DNA of 64,000 nt from Paraflavitalea sp. CAU 1676 (GCF_029223285.1 NZ_JARHUJ010000005.1:558001-622000); one strand, 5' to 3'; shown: positions 34,625-43,548, counted from the first letter of the stretch. Made by a program: numbers and translations. The notes: generated from the letters alone by a model not told the origin.

Positions 34625-35725
34625 CTACACGATGCAGATCACCTCGCCAAACGGTGGATTAAATTCGTAGTCGTAAACTTTGGCCCATAGGACGGGCATG
34701 TCTGGCTCTTGTGGGAAGCTATTACAACAGCCGTCAGTTAGATAAACTACGGCTTTAGGTTGAAGATCATGTTCTTCGATATATACAAAACCTGGCTTAA
34801 AGTCTGTTCCGCCACCACCCTTTGGTTCCAGGTGAATTGGTTCATCTTGTTCTATCCTTTGAATAGATTGTACTTCTGCATCAACATACAGTATATCCAA
34901 ACCAATATTAAACGTGTTGACAATATCAAATACTTCTGCCGAAAACTGGCTTATAGTTTTGTTGGAGATGCTTGATGAGGTATCCACTATTAACGTGACT
35001 CTACCAACTTCTATGGATTCTAGTATAGGTAGGTATAGATTTTGACTAAGATAACGTGGTGATGGTTTTATCCAAGAATAATCATTCCTTGCAACTTCTG
35101 ATAAGAATCGGGTCAGTACCTCTTGCCAGGAAATCTTAGGCTCAAGAACGTCTTCAACCATTCTTTTTAGGTGGCAAGGCATACAACCTTGCTTCTCTGC
35201 TATTAAGGTGGCCTGTGCGATTGCTTGTTTTATTTGGGCTTCAGTTTGTTGACGATTTTCATTATTGGGCAGATCTAATACATCACCTGTACCTTCTCCA
35301 TTTGAACGTTCATTTTCGTCGCCGTAATCGTCCTGGGGTAATCGTTCATAAATGTATTCCGCACTTCTTCCTTCAAAATCAGGATTTACTAGGACATTAG
35401 AAGGGAGATTGAACTTTGAAGCAAGTAACAAAGGATTAATGGCGTAGTCTGTAGCGTCATTCCATCTTTTTATATTTCTCTGATTCCGTCGAGTATGATG
35501 AAGCATTGTTACATGCATAATTTCATGTGCAATTACTCCTTTCACTTCTTCTGTCGATATTGAATCAATGTATTCGGGATTATACCAGATATTTATTCCA
35601 TCGGTAACTGCTGTTTTGATGGACAAATCGGCAACATATTTGAAGCGAAGTGCCAGGCTTGCAAAAAATGGCTGTTCCATAATCAGTTGAACTTTGGCTT
35701 TCTTGATTTTGAGTTCTGCGTTCAT
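34625..35725 (-). CDS. VWA-like protein with N-terminal putative metallopeptidase (DUF2201-type)
   Basis: A 366-residue cytoplasmic protein. The N-terminal domain has a zinc-peptidase-like motif GVIAHEIMHVTMLHH (His67, Glu68, His71). The C-terminal VWA-like domain begins RVTLIVDTSSSIS, whose DxSxS is a metal-ion adhesion site, and continues with GLDILYVDAEV and KAVVYLTDGC. This is the DUF2201/PF13203+PF09967 architecture, which co-occurs with MoxR ATPases as chaperone-like pairs that remodel or insert cofactors into partners. Its neighbour upstream (13 bp) is such an ATPase. The substrate is unknown. Confidence 0.8.
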   Translation of the reverse strand: MNAELKIKKAKVQLIMEQPFFASLALRFKYVADLSIKTAVTDGINIWYNPEYIDSISTEEVKGVIAHEIMHVTMLHHTRRNQRNIKRWNDATDYAINPLLLASKFNLPSNVLVNPDFEGRSAEYIYERLPQDDYGDENERSNGEGTGDVLDLPNNENRQQTEAQIKQAIAQATLIAEKQGCMPCHLKRMVEDVLEPKISWQEVLTRFLSEVARNDYSWIKPSPRYLSQNLYLPILESIEVGRVTLIVDTSSSISNKTISQFSAEVFDIVNTFNIGLDILYVDAEVQSIQRIEQDEPIHLEPKGGGGTDFKPGFVYIEEHDLQPKAVVYLTDGCCNSFPQEPDMPVLWAKVYDYEFNPPFGEVICIV

Positions 35726-35737
35726 GACAAGGAAGTT

Positions 35738-36736
35738 TTAGTTCAGGAAGCTGGGATAGTCTGCGGCCCATTGGATAAACGCTTTTGTATTTCTAAGGCT
35801 TCTGTCCCTGATAGTAGCGGCAGTCATGCAGGCAAAGGCATTTTCTTCAGGAAATCGTTTAAGATAAATTGAAATCGACCCAATGTTTTGTTCACTCATC
35901 TTATTAGCAAGTCCATTCCCAATCGCATATAAAATTCCAGGATCATCAGGAACAGGCGCTTTATGTGGATTCATGATAATTTCATCAAGGGAAGGTAAAT
36001 GCCTGTATAGTGTTAAGAAATTTGAGTATTCTATTGCAAAAGTTTCTCCAGCAGCGCCTTTAAAAACCTCAAACTCTAGTGAATACGACAATCCTGCTTT
36101 TTGCTGCCGGCCAACGGAAGTAATGGTTCTTGGAGAAGGCGAGTTTACAATTTCTTTGGTGGCTGTAAATTCGGTAAGGATATTCGGTCTGAATTTAATA
36201 AAAGCAATTAATTCAATAGGCATATCGTTAACAAGAGCCCAATTGATCCAGTCCTCAGCATCTACTTCCAACTCAATTATTGATGCAAATCGAGATTTAA
36301 TAGGTTCGAGAAGACCACCGACACCTGCTTTGTCTTCTCTTCGGTTTGTGGCAGAAACAAATGTAACAGCATCACTAACCTTGTGGTCGTTTATTCGTCG
36401 GGCTAAAAGTAACTGCATACATGCAGCCTGCACACTAGTAGATGCTTGTCCAAGATCGTCCAGAAAAAATATTGTCGGTTCTTTAGCGGCTATGATTTTG
36501 TGAAGGTCACCGAAAGGCAGAAAATCCGCTGTGCCTTTCTTATTTGGAAATGGTAGGCCTTTGTAGTCAGTTGGATCGCTAACTACAGGGTGAGAAATTA
36601 TTAATTCAGCTCCAGTAGCATTTGCAGCTTGTGATACAATATCCGATTTGCCAATACCAGGTTTTCCTTTAATTAATACTGGAAAGCGGTGATCGAAGGC
36701 GAAATGTAGGTATTCCGCTAATGAAGATGGTGTCAT
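35738..36736 (-). CDS. MoxR-type AAA+ ATPase
   Basis: A 332-residue AAA+ ATPase. Walker A is GKPGIGKSD (Lys30), Walker B is TIFFLDDLGQ (about residue 95), sensor 1 is VTFVSATNRRED and the arginine-finger/sensor region is IKSRFASIIEL. The DLGQAS insertion and layout match MoxR/CobS-like ATPases. It is the first gene of a minus-strand set: ATPase, VWA-metallopeptidase, DUF3150-like. Together these probably form a chaperone-like machine carried by the element; its target is not visible. Confidence 0.85.
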   Translation of the reverse strand: MTPSSLAEYLHFAFDHRFPVLIKGKPGIGKSDIVSQAANATGAELIISHPVVSDPTDYKGLPFPNKKGTADFLPFGDLHKIIAAKEPTIFFLDDLGQASTSVQAACMQLLLARRINDHKVSDAVTFVSATNRREDKAGVGGLLEPIKSRFASIIELEVDAEDWINWALVNDMPIELIAFIKFRPNILTEFTATKEIVNSPSPRTITSVGRQQKAGLSYSLEFEVFKGAAGETFAIEYSNFLTLYRHLPSLDEIIMNPHKAPVPDDPGILYAIGNGLANKMSEQNIGSISIYLKRFPEENAFACMTAATIRDRSLRNTKAFIQWAADYPSFLN

Positions 36737-36781
36737 TATGCAATAATTAAATAGTTAAGTAAAAGATTGGGATAGGTGAAC

Positions 36782-37072
36782 CTAGAGAAAGCGTTGACCG
36801 GTTAGTAATTTTAGGATATAAAGGATCCAATTCTGAAAATCAATGGCAGTTGCTTCTTCTTTGCAATCAGCGATGGTAAATGTTTCGCCGGACTTGTCAG
36901 TTATTCTGACTGACCAAAAGGTAGCTTCTTGTGGAGTGGTAGTTTGAGTTATGAACTCTTCATCGTCTTGAACAATTATGCATGGAACTCTTGAGATGTT
37001 GTTAAACCCATTTAAGGGCGGCTTATGTACCACAACATTCCAATATTCAATAGAAGGTTTATTGTCTTTCAT
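36782..37072 (-). CDS. Small hypothetical protein
   Basis: A 96-residue protein with a beta-rich pattern (RVPCIIVQDDEEFITQTTTP, ATFWSVRITDKSG) and a C-terminal helix (FQNWILYILKLLTG). No known motif, no clear signal peptide. It lies 45 bp upstream of the MoxR gene on the same strand and 13 bp after the next gene. Confidence 0.5.
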   Translation of the reverse strand: MKDNKPSIEYWNVVVHKPPLNGFNNISRVPCIIVQDDEEFITQTTTPQEATFWSVRITDKSGETFTIADCKEEATAIDFQNWILYILKLLTGQRFL

Positions 37073-37085
37073 ATTTGTGTTGGTT

Positions 37086-37385
37086 TTATTGATTGTAAAT
37101 AAGTTGCCCTTGATAATAAATCTGAGAAATGGCTACCTGGTCAGATGTGAGCTGATGATCAGCGTTAAGGCAAAAACACCCTTTTTCAGGGTAATTTCTA
37201 TGCACATAACCTCCATACAATAAAAGATGTTTCAGAAATAATTGTACTGTGAATGTGCTTACAGTATGCGCGACCTGCTCTTGATACCAGAAGCATAATT
37301 TAGAAATTTCCAACGGAGTTTCCAGAATAATGCCTGTCACTGGACAGCGTGTAAATACTTGAATATTCTTTTCGGATGGATTCAT
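37086..37385 (-). CDS. Small hypothetical protein with Cys residues
   Basis: A 99-residue protein. Four Cys (in FTRCPVTG, SKLCFWYQ and KGCFCLNAD) could bind a metal, but the spacing is not a standard zinc finger. The middle is hydrophobic (FTVQLFLKHLLLYGGYVH). Not recognised. It is the first minus-strand gene after the large inverted repeat. Confidence 0.5.
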   Translation of the reverse strand: MNPSEKNIQVFTRCPVTGIILETPLEISKLCFWYQEQVAHTVSTFTVQLFLKHLLLYGGYVHRNYPEKGCFCLNADHQLTSDQVAISQIYYQGQLIYNQ

Positions 37386-37448
37386 ATTGAAGTTTTAGAG
37401 TGACTAAATGGTTTTCCTTTATTGTGCTGTTTTTGCCCATAATTGTTA

Positions 37449-37705
37449 GATATACTTGCCCATAGTAAGAGGCAAAAGATGAGAAAAAAACAGCGGCGCC
37501 GCCCGGAGCATTTTCCAAACCCTAATGATTGGCGGGGGCGGGTGGAGGTAAAAAAATAAAACATCAACGAGCCGCCCCCGAAGGGTGGGAAAACAAAAAA
37601 GCGCACTCGTTTTGTGCGCTTTTTTGTTGTGTTGGGTTTGGAAATGTCTGGGCAGCCGCTATTTTCGCGGTTTTCTTTTGCCTCTTACTATGGGTTAGTA
37701 TATCC
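37449..37705. repeat. Nested long inverted repeat (about 257 bp)
   Basis: The outer left arm 37449-37479 (GATATACTTGCCCATAGTAA, then GAGGCAAAAGA) is inverted at 37674-37704 with two mismatches in 31 bp. Inside it, a GCGGC/GCCC block and TTTCCAAACCC (37512-37522) are inverted at 37634-37644, so each arm is about 70-75 bp with small gaps. A third layer, CGGGGGCGG (37533-37541), is inverted at 37572-37580. A perfect terminator hairpin is in the core. It fills the gap between the tra operon and the maintenance genes. A MITE-like element, an origin, or a complex terminator are possible. Confidence 0.8.
37595..37625. terminator. Bidirectional terminator inside the inverted repeat
   Basis: AAAAAAGCGCAC (37595-37606) pairs perfectly with GTGCGCTTTTTT (37614-37625). 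It would end transcription of the tra operon about 97 bp after its last stop codon. Confidence 0.85.
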
Positions 37706-37721
37706 CATTAGTCGTTTTCAT

Positions 37722-38822
37722 TTATCTGATTCCTTTCTTAAAATCAACTTTGATAACATTATCAATACTCTTATTAAGTACTTCGACGGCTTTTTTTAGG
37801 TTTAAATCTTGTGAATTGCCTAGGTCCTTATAATCCATTAATTCACCCCTGTAATCAATAATTCTTAGTTTTTGTTCTTGTGGAAATGCTAGTAATTGAA
37901 CTTTTTTAGTTTCGCCATTTATTCTAACCTGAATCTCTTTAGATTCTCCGTTATTCAAAGCGTTTATAATTTGGTTCTTTTCTACATTTTTGAATTTGAT
38001 TGGGAGTTTGTTAAGTTCTGCAGCAAGGTCGAATTGTATATAAATATGCTTTGTTAGCTTATGTGTATTATCAATTATTGCCCAGTGATTCGTTGCCTGG
38101 TCAACCATAACGGATCGGCCTGAAACAAGGTTTGCTGCTTTTTTTGCCGAAAACAGAACTTCGTTTTGATGAGAAAACACTTTCCAGTTTGAGTTACTCG
38201 GTTTGCTTATTGATTGCTCCCAATTCGCTCGTAAAGCAGCGTCGAATGTTTCAAAGACATAGGTAGCGGACCCTTCTATCCGTTTGAAGTGTAAAACAAA
38301 ATCAGTAGACGGGTTTTGCAGATCGGCATATCTTAAATGAAATTTGGGCAATCCCTGCATTAACATTTTCTCCAAATAATTATCAATATCCAGAGTAAAA
38401 CCTGCTTGTTTAAGATGAATACTGAGGTGTTGGACATTTTCCTTTACACTGGCAGATTTTGTGTGAGCGTCAAGACGTTTCGAAAAGTCATCAATAATAT
38501 TTTGTCTCAGTAAAATGGAGTTAATTAGCCACCTTGTTAGTTGGCCATTAACTAAATAGTTCAAAAACGTTGGGTGCGCTTTGACTCTAACTTTTCGAAT
38601 TTCATTTCTTATAAAGGCACGGGTATTTCTTTCTGGTTTAGATAGATCTTTATTGAACGTTTTCAGTAAGTCTTTTAAAAACTCCAGTTTCAGTCTTGCA
38701 GCATCACTCTTATTTGAAAACGGACTATTAATTGCGAACTTTGCGTCTTGTTCTGCGTAAAATAGGACCGCATCAAGGAGCCTGTTTGTTTCCTGCGTAA
38801 AATTCTGAAACAATTGAGACAT
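37722..38822 (-). CDS. Hypothetical protein at the end of the tra operon
   Basis: A 366-residue soluble protein. The N-terminal half is helical and basic (FIRNEIRKVRVKAHPTFL). The segment IINALNNGESKEIQVRINGE, then KKVQLLAFPQEQKLRIIDY, resembles the short repeated modules of DUF3945/DUF4099-type proteins of Bacteroidota conjugative elements; this is a weak match. It begins 3 bp after the traN stop, so it belongs to the conjugation operon. Confidence 0.5.
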   Translation of the reverse strand: MSQLFQNFTQETNRLLDAVLFYAEQDAKFAINSPFSNKSDAARLKLEFLKDLLKTFNKDLSKPERNTRAFIRNEIRKVRVKAHPTFLNYLVNGQLTRWLINSILLRQNIIDDFSKRLDAHTKSASVKENVQHLSIHLKQAGFTLDIDNYLEKMLMQGLPKFHLRYADLQNPSTDFVLHFKRIEGSATYVFETFDAALRANWEQSISKPSNSNWKVFSHQNEVLFSAKKAANLVSGRSVMVDQATNHWAIIDNTHKLTKHIYIQFDLAAELNKLPIKFKNVEKNQIINALNNGESKEIQVRINGETKKVQLLAFPQEQKLRIIDYRGELMDYKDLGNSQDLNLKKAVEVLNKSIDNVIKVDFKKGIR

Positions 38823-38825
38823 TAA

Positions 38826-39653
38826 CTAGAGTTTAATAGCCTTATAAAGATCCTTATTCCGAATTTCAATAATGAGGTTTCTGCCACCGTTCTTTTCTTG
38901 AACTTCCAATATCAGTTTTCGTCCACGCGGTATTGATCGCTGTTTGAAAGCAACTATCCAGGTATCAATTCCTTTCCCTGTAACAACTGGTAAATCATCT
39001 TTATATACTAAGTCAATCGTGGAACTCTGCTTGGAAGTATTTTTAGCCTGTTTTTTATCAGTAATGTAGAGTTTTGCCCAGTCTACTTCGAAAGGGACAA
39101 GAGTACGGTTTTGAAACTCGGTTTTCAAGTAAATTGAATTGTCTTTGAGAAATATACCGCTAATTGATAATTTTATACATCCATTTATTATTCGTCTATG
39201 CATCCGAGTGCCTCTGTTCTTGATTTGCTGAACAATTGATCGAATCTCTCTATTGTTAAAACTACTGGCATTTTGGAATCTAAGTAAAGAATACGAAGAG
39301 TCTGTTAAATTCACATTGTATGTAGTATTAGCTGGAGTTTCTTTATAGGAGATTGTAAATGGGTAAACAATTCCGTCAGAAGTGATTACATGCAAGTTGC
39401 TACTCGTAGTAAACGGTTGTTTTGCTTTTACTCTTAAAATATTCTCTACATTCGGACTTTTGAAAGCGGCAATCTCTTTAATTCCCCGATCGACGTCTTT
39501 TATTGCCCATGGGAAAATGATTACTGTCGTAGCTCGATCTCCGATTTCAATATGATGAGTGTTTATTGGCTGCAATGTCCCCACGGTCCCAACTTGAGCG
39601 AAACCTAAAGCCGAAATAATCAAAAACACTAGAGTGGAAATAATATCTTTCAT
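38826..39653 (-). CDS. traN: Conjugative transposon protein TraN (DUF4138)
   Basis: A 275-residue exported protein (signal peptide 1-19, ending GFAQ) of the DUF4138/TraN family, the VirB9-like component of Bacteroidota type IV secretion. Typical features are the beta-rich N-terminal half with a DRATTVIIFPWAIKDVDRG segment and an ILRVKA strand, and the C-terminal NLIIEIRNKDL. It works with TraM (VirB10-like) in the outer-membrane-spanning core. Gene order traM-traN is as in CTnDOT-type elements. Confidence 0.85.
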   Translation of the reverse strand: MKDIISTLVFLIISALGFAQVGTVGTLQPINTHHIEIGDRATTVIIFPWAIKDVDRGIKEIAAFKSPNVENILRVKAKQPFTTSSNLHVITSDGIVYPFTISYKETPANTTYNVNLTDSSYSLLRFQNASSFNNREIRSIVQQIKNRGTRMHRRIINGCIKLSISGIFLKDNSIYLKTEFQNRTLVPFEVDWAKLYITDKKQAKNTSKQSSTIDLVYKDDLPVVTGKGIDTWIVAFKQRSIPRGRKLILEVQEKNGGRNLIIEIRNKDLYKAIKL

Positions 39654-39684
39654 TATGAAGAATTTATTTTATTTGGAATATTTA

Positions 39685-40836
39685 TTACTGTAATAATATT
39701 TGATGGCCCGCTTTAAGCATGGCTTTGGGAGTTCTTACTTTTTTGTTAACAAATTGTTGTATAGTTTGGATACCCGTTGCAGCGATTTGTCCTGATATTG
39801 ACGGATTAAAGTTCTGTAGAGAACGTCCCATGCTTTCCTTTACTGCTGTTCCGGCGGTTGAACTTTGAATATTTATACCAAGCAATCCATCTAAATCATA
39901 AGCCTTAAGTTTTACCGGGAAGATTACGTTGTTAAAGACTATCCTTTCGACATTAATTATTGCTCTTTGGCCTGAAAGACTGCAAACCCCAAAAACAGTT
40001 TGGTTCGATGGTATTTTGGTGTTATCTATATAGATATCTTGTTTTAGCCTTAGTTCTACTGCGGATCCTTCTTGAATTATTTGATCCGTATTAACAATTG
40101 CTGCAATAGATGGTTTTAGAGTAGTTGGAGATAATGTCTCAGTTTCCAAACCAAAAAACAATTCATTCGTTTTCTCACTGTTTGTTGGTGCAATAAGCAC
40201 CTGGTTAATTTCGGTGCTATCCGACACTTCACTTAGTGCTGGTGCTGGATTCTGGAGGGCAACTATCTTATTTAGCATCTGGTCAAACTTTTCCAGCTCC
40301 GGATCGCTGGAAGTTTGAGTGGCATAAGTGGCTTCCAGTAGTTTTTCTAATCTTTTTATCTCTGCATCTGATTTACTGGTAGACCTTGTTTCGTTCTGTG
40401 TTTCAAAATCTCGTGGGCGATTCCTTGCGCTAGCTGCTAACTCCTTGTCTATTTGTTCTAGCTGCTCTTTGATTTTATGCTCTTGCTCAGATAGAGCTTT
40501 CAGTTTTCTATCTTCAGTGTTATTATCAGGAATTTCCAAAGTGTCATCAGCGGGGCTTAGATCCCAGTAATTTTCTTCTTTGGTATTATTTTTTGCTTTA
40601 AGCAAAGAATCTTCCTGCGCTTGCATATAGATTTCGAGTTTGTTTTTGCTCTTGTCCTTAATTTTAGGATTGGGCAGATTCTTGTTAAAGCCGGTCTTAA
40701 CTTTTTCGCTGGTTTCATCTTTATTACTACTCCTGGGGGATAAACGATAAATGACAAAACAGATAACTAGAATCGGAATGATACAGCAGCCAGCGAGAAC
40801 AACAATTTTCCTTCGTTTACTTTTAAGTTGTGACAT
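39685..40836 (-). CDS. traM: Conjugative transposon protein TraM (VirB10-like)
   Basis: A 383-residue inner-membrane protein: one transmembrane helix (about 10-29, VVLAGCCIIPILVICFVIYR), a long charged periplasmic stretch with coiled-coil character (ALSEQEHKIKEQLEQIDKEL), and a C-terminal beta-barrel-like domain (from about 240) with IVNTDQIIQEGSAVELRL and GQRAIINVERIVFNN, as in the TraM family. It bridges the two membranes in the mating channel. It starts after an AT-rich leader TTATTTAAATAA, also seen before other element genes. Confidence 0.85.
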   Translation of the reverse strand: MSQLKSKRRKIVVLAGCCIIPILVICFVIYRLSPRSSNKDETSEKVKTGFNKNLPNPKIKDKSKNKLEIYMQAQEDSLLKAKNNTKEENYWDLSPADDTLEIPDNNTEDRKLKALSEQEHKIKEQLEQIDKELAASARNRPRDFETQNETRSTSKSDAEIKRLEKLLEATYATQTSSDPELEKFDQMLNKIVALQNPAPALSEVSDSTEINQVLIAPTNSEKTNELFFGLETETLSPTTLKPSIAAIVNTDQIIQEGSAVELRLKQDIYIDNTKIPSNQTVFGVCSLSGQRAIINVERIVFNNVIFPVKLKAYDLDGLLGINIQSSTAGTAVKESMGRSLQNFNPSISGQIAATGIQTIQQFVNKKVRTPKAMLKAGHQILLQ

Positions 40837-40845
40837 AATGTTTAG

Positions 40846-41211
40846 TTATTTAAATAAGTTTGAATCTTTAAGGGGAGAACTCTTAGAGGTTGTGTCTTTT
40901 CTATTGGCCTTTTCAGGCAAGGAAATATCAGGAGCGATTGGAATCCGTTGGTCTTGGGGGAAAATGCTTTTAATTCTCGGAATGGAAAAAATGCTACTGC
41001 AGAAGGTGTATGAGAAATATAGGATAAACAATGCAGCTATGGTTCCAAATGCAAGTTTTCTTTGTTTATAAGTTAACCGGTTTTCCCACGAAGTCATTTT
41101 TGCACAAAATTTGACGCGGACCGAATTGATGATTAGGTTCCAATCCTCTTTAGGTATAGATTGGTTGTTTCCAACAACTTTCGACTGTTTACGTTTGAAG
41201 TTGAAAATCAT
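40846..41211 (-). CDS. TraL-position membrane protein
   Basis: A 121-residue protein with a basic cytoplasmic N terminus, one transmembrane helix (about 52-74, KLAFGTIAALFILYFSYTFC) and a short Pro/Ser-rich periplasmic tail. It lies exactly where traL sits in CTnDOT-type tra operons, 2 bp after traK and 9 bp before traM. Small single-helix TraL proteins are poorly conserved, so the identity comes mainly from position. Confidence 0.6.
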   Translation of the reverse strand: MIFNFKRKQSKVVGNNQSIPKEDWNLIINSVRVKFCAKMTSWENRLTYKQRKLAFGTIAALFILYFSYTFCSSIFSIPRIKSIFPQDQRIPIAPDISLPEKANRKDTTSKSSPLKDSNLFK

Positions 41212-41213
41212 AT

Positions 41214-41831
41214 TTATCTTTTGGTTTCAATTAAATCCTTATTTTCTAAGACATGCCAGCGTTCAATCTGCAAGCCGTGGGGGTTATTGTCCGAAGCCTG
41301 GGTGACACGCACTGTTCCTTCTGTTATTAAGGACCTGGTTACAATTGAGCTTGAGCGGATAATTTTTAATTTGCCCCTGTAAGTGAATCTCCATGGCGTT
41401 TTGTTAATATCTACTTCAACACTGTCCATTTCAATTTCCTGGCTAATGCTTGCCGCGATTACAGAAGTGTAATAACCGTTTTCTCTTAAATTGTCATATT
41501 CTTTGCTTGCTGTATTGTCGGCCAGGTGTAGCGATTTATCAATGTTCCTTTTTATGACCTTTTCATCGGGTTGTAAAGTATAAAAGTAGAAATGAAACAT
41601 TTTGACATGATCCCTGATTTCAATTGGCCACATATTACCGCGTTGTTCAGCAAAAGCCTCGAACACTTTTCCGTTTGCAATTACGAATATTCGCTTTTCC
41701 TTCTCTCTTAACAATTTCATTGTATACATGATGGAATAAATAGATATCCCAGTGCTTGCTAAAATGATAAGCACACTGATAAGTCTCACATATTTGAATG
41801 CCGTGTCGATATTTTTGAGTTGTTGAAACAC
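41214..41831 (-). CDS. traK: Conjugative transposon protein TraK (VirB8-like)
   Basis: A 205-residue inner-membrane protein of the TraK family. The opening LKNIDTAFKYVRLISVLIIL contains the transmembrane helix; the periplasmic domain has the family's IEIRDHVKMFHFYFYTLQPD stretch. The start is GTG at 41831, preceded by AAAGGTGACCT, a reasonable Shine-Dalgarno sequence in a phylum where these are rare. TraK acts as the VirB8-like scaffold of the mating apparatus. Confidence 0.88.
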   Translation of the reverse strand: MFQQLKNIDTAFKYVRLISVLIILASTGISIYSIMYTMKLLREKEKRIFVIANGKVFEAFAEQRGNMWPIEIRDHVKMFHFYFYTLQPDEKVIKRNIDKSLHLADNTASKEYDNLRENGYYTSVIAASISQEIEMDSVEVDINKTPWRFTYRGKLKIIRSSSIVTRSLITEGTVRVTQASDNNPHGLQIERWHVLENKDLIETKR

Positions 41832-41859
41832 AGGTCACCTTTTTAAATTAGAAATATTC

Positions 41860-42912
41860 TTATTTCCCCATCGCTCCCTTAGCCATTAAAATTGTAGATG
41901 TTATCTTCGATGCCAGCGGGGCAGCTCCCGAAGCCTGGACGATATAGTTGGCCACATTGGGGATGCTGAAATAACCAAGAATTGCGATAATGAGAAATAT
42001 AAAATATCCAATATCCGTTTGGCCAAAACCTATGAGGTTCCCATTAGCCATATCATCAATGCTAATTTCAAGCATGCCTTGTTGTATTTTGGATATTAAG
42101 GCTCCAAAAATGTTCGCTACGGGCAGCCATAGGTAGATATTAATGTATCGCCCAATCCAGGATACAAGGGCCTGATGAAAACCATCGTAAATTGATAACG
42201 ATAAAACAAAGGGGCCCAAAATTGATAAAATAAGAAGTTGGAAGGTTCGCATAGCGTCAATACACAATGAAGCAGCATAATATACAGTTTCAAGGATGAT
42301 AGCAATAAGTAGTTTTATAACATACGTTATTCCATTAGTCAGCAAGGCAATTGAAAACGATGCTCCTTGACTAAGAGAGTTTTCGCCAATGTCTTCTTCC
42401 TTTCCATACTTTCTCCATTCTTCATCATCATTCCCTATTCCGCCTGCGAGCGTTTTCCATTCCTCACTCTTAAGTATTGCATCCCCACGTTTTTCAAGGA
42501 GTACGTATACAGCATCGTTTTCTCTTTTTACCATGTCATTTGTTGCGGCGACTGTTGGATAAAGAATCCCGTTTAGTAGACCAAGAAAAATTGGGTAAAA
42601 ACTGAGGACCAGTGTAATTACGAATGGCCTAAATAGAGGAAAGAAATCTATGGGCTCTGCTGCCGCCAGATGTTTCCATACTCTTACTCCGATATACCAT
42701 ATCGCACCGAATCCACCGATTGCAATTGAAGCCTGAAGTAAATCGCCAGCTAATGGTATTATGTTCTTATACAAATTGCCCAGTACCTTGTGAAATGAAG
42801 TAACTTCTTCGTTGATAGTTTGAGATAATGCAAAGTTCGGAATTAGGAAGAGGAGGATGAGCAAAAGTGAGACTGATCCAACATGTCGCATATAATTATT
42901 TGGAGTATTCAT
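41860..42912 (-). CDS. traJ: Conjugative transposon protein TraJ (VirB6-like)
   Basis: A 350-residue polytopic inner-membrane protein. A signal-like hydrophobic N terminus (ending NFALSQ) is followed by at least five transmembrane segments, with FFPLFRPFVITLVLSFYP typical of the TraJ family and a C-terminal ANYIVQASGAAPLASKI. It is the VirB6-like channel component. It overlaps the upstream traI-like gene by 17 nt, consistent with translational coupling. Confidence 0.85.
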   Translation of the reverse strand: MNTPNNYMRHVGSVSLLLILLFLIPNFALSQTINEEVTSFHKVLGNLYKNIIPLAGDLLQASIAIGGFGAIWYIGVRVWKHLAAAEPIDFFPLFRPFVITLVLSFYPIFLGLLNGILYPTVAATNDMVKRENDAVYVLLEKRGDAILKSEEWKTLAGGIGNDDEEWRKYGKEEDIGENSLSQGASFSIALLTNGITYVIKLLIAIILETVYYAASLCIDAMRTFQLLILSILGPFVLSLSIYDGFHQALVSWIGRYINIYLWLPVANIFGALISKIQQGMLEISIDDMANGNLIGFGQTDIGYFIFLIIAILGYFSIPNVANYIVQASGAAPLASKITSTILMAKGAMGK

Positions 42913-43537
42913 ATAGCTTGTTAATAGTATTGTTTTCTTTTAGTTGATTCTTCCGTTGCATGCCCATTAGTTTTACCCTATCAATGAATGTTGATACGGA
43001 TTCTAGCAAACGGGCATTTCTTTCAAAAACTCCATCAATTGCTGTTAGCCGTTCAGCATCATTCATCCTGACTTTTCCTGCTGTTATTACCAGAAGCAGT
43101 TCTTCCATATTTTTAACAGAGCGGTCAAGAATAGACTTTAAGACCTCTTTCATATATGAAAGTTCTTTTTGCTGAAATATTAAGCGTAGATCACTATCAA
43201 ATAGAAGGCTTCTGCAGCTTTTAACTATTTTTCGTTGCATATTTACTATTTCAACAACTTTATGGTACTTTTTAACTGTCGGACTCGCTTCCCAAAGTGC
43301 ACTTAAAAAGAGATTGTGTAAATTGAAATTAGACTCTGATAGATTTTTAACTGTGTTGTATCCTTTTGTAAGGATTTCATAACCATCCTTCATTTGACTC
43401 AGAATTTCCTTCAATTGATTAAGCTTTTGAATATTTAGGATTAGTTGTTCCAATTCGAAATTCTGTGCTTTAACGATGTTGGGAAGGCTGGATAAAAGCA
43501 ACATACAAATGCATAATCGGGCAAATAATTGTTTCAT
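42896..43537 (-). CDS. TraI-like exported protein, copy 3
   Basis: A 213-residue exported helical protein (signal peptide 1-24, ending VKAQ). The segments MKDGYEILTKGYNTVKNL, SNFNLHNLFLSAL and MNDAERL are those of the TraI-like proteins that precede traJ in Bacteroidota elements; some databases label them TerB-like. It shares these three motifs with the copies at 43549 and, more distantly, 45056. It is probably a periplasmic accessory, VirB5-like in position. Confidence 0.7.
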   Translation of the reverse strand: MKQLFARLCICMLLLSSLPNIVKAQNFELEQLILNIQKLNQLKEILSQMKDGYEILTKGYNTVKNLSESNFNLHNLFLSALWEASPTVKKYHKVVEIVNMQRKIVKSCRSLLFDSDLRLIFQQKELSYMKEVLKSILDRSVKNMEELLLVITAGKVRMNDAERLTAIDGVFERNARLLESVSTFIDRVKLMGMQRKNQLKENNTINKLYEYSK

Positions 43538-43548
43538 TAGTTCAGACT

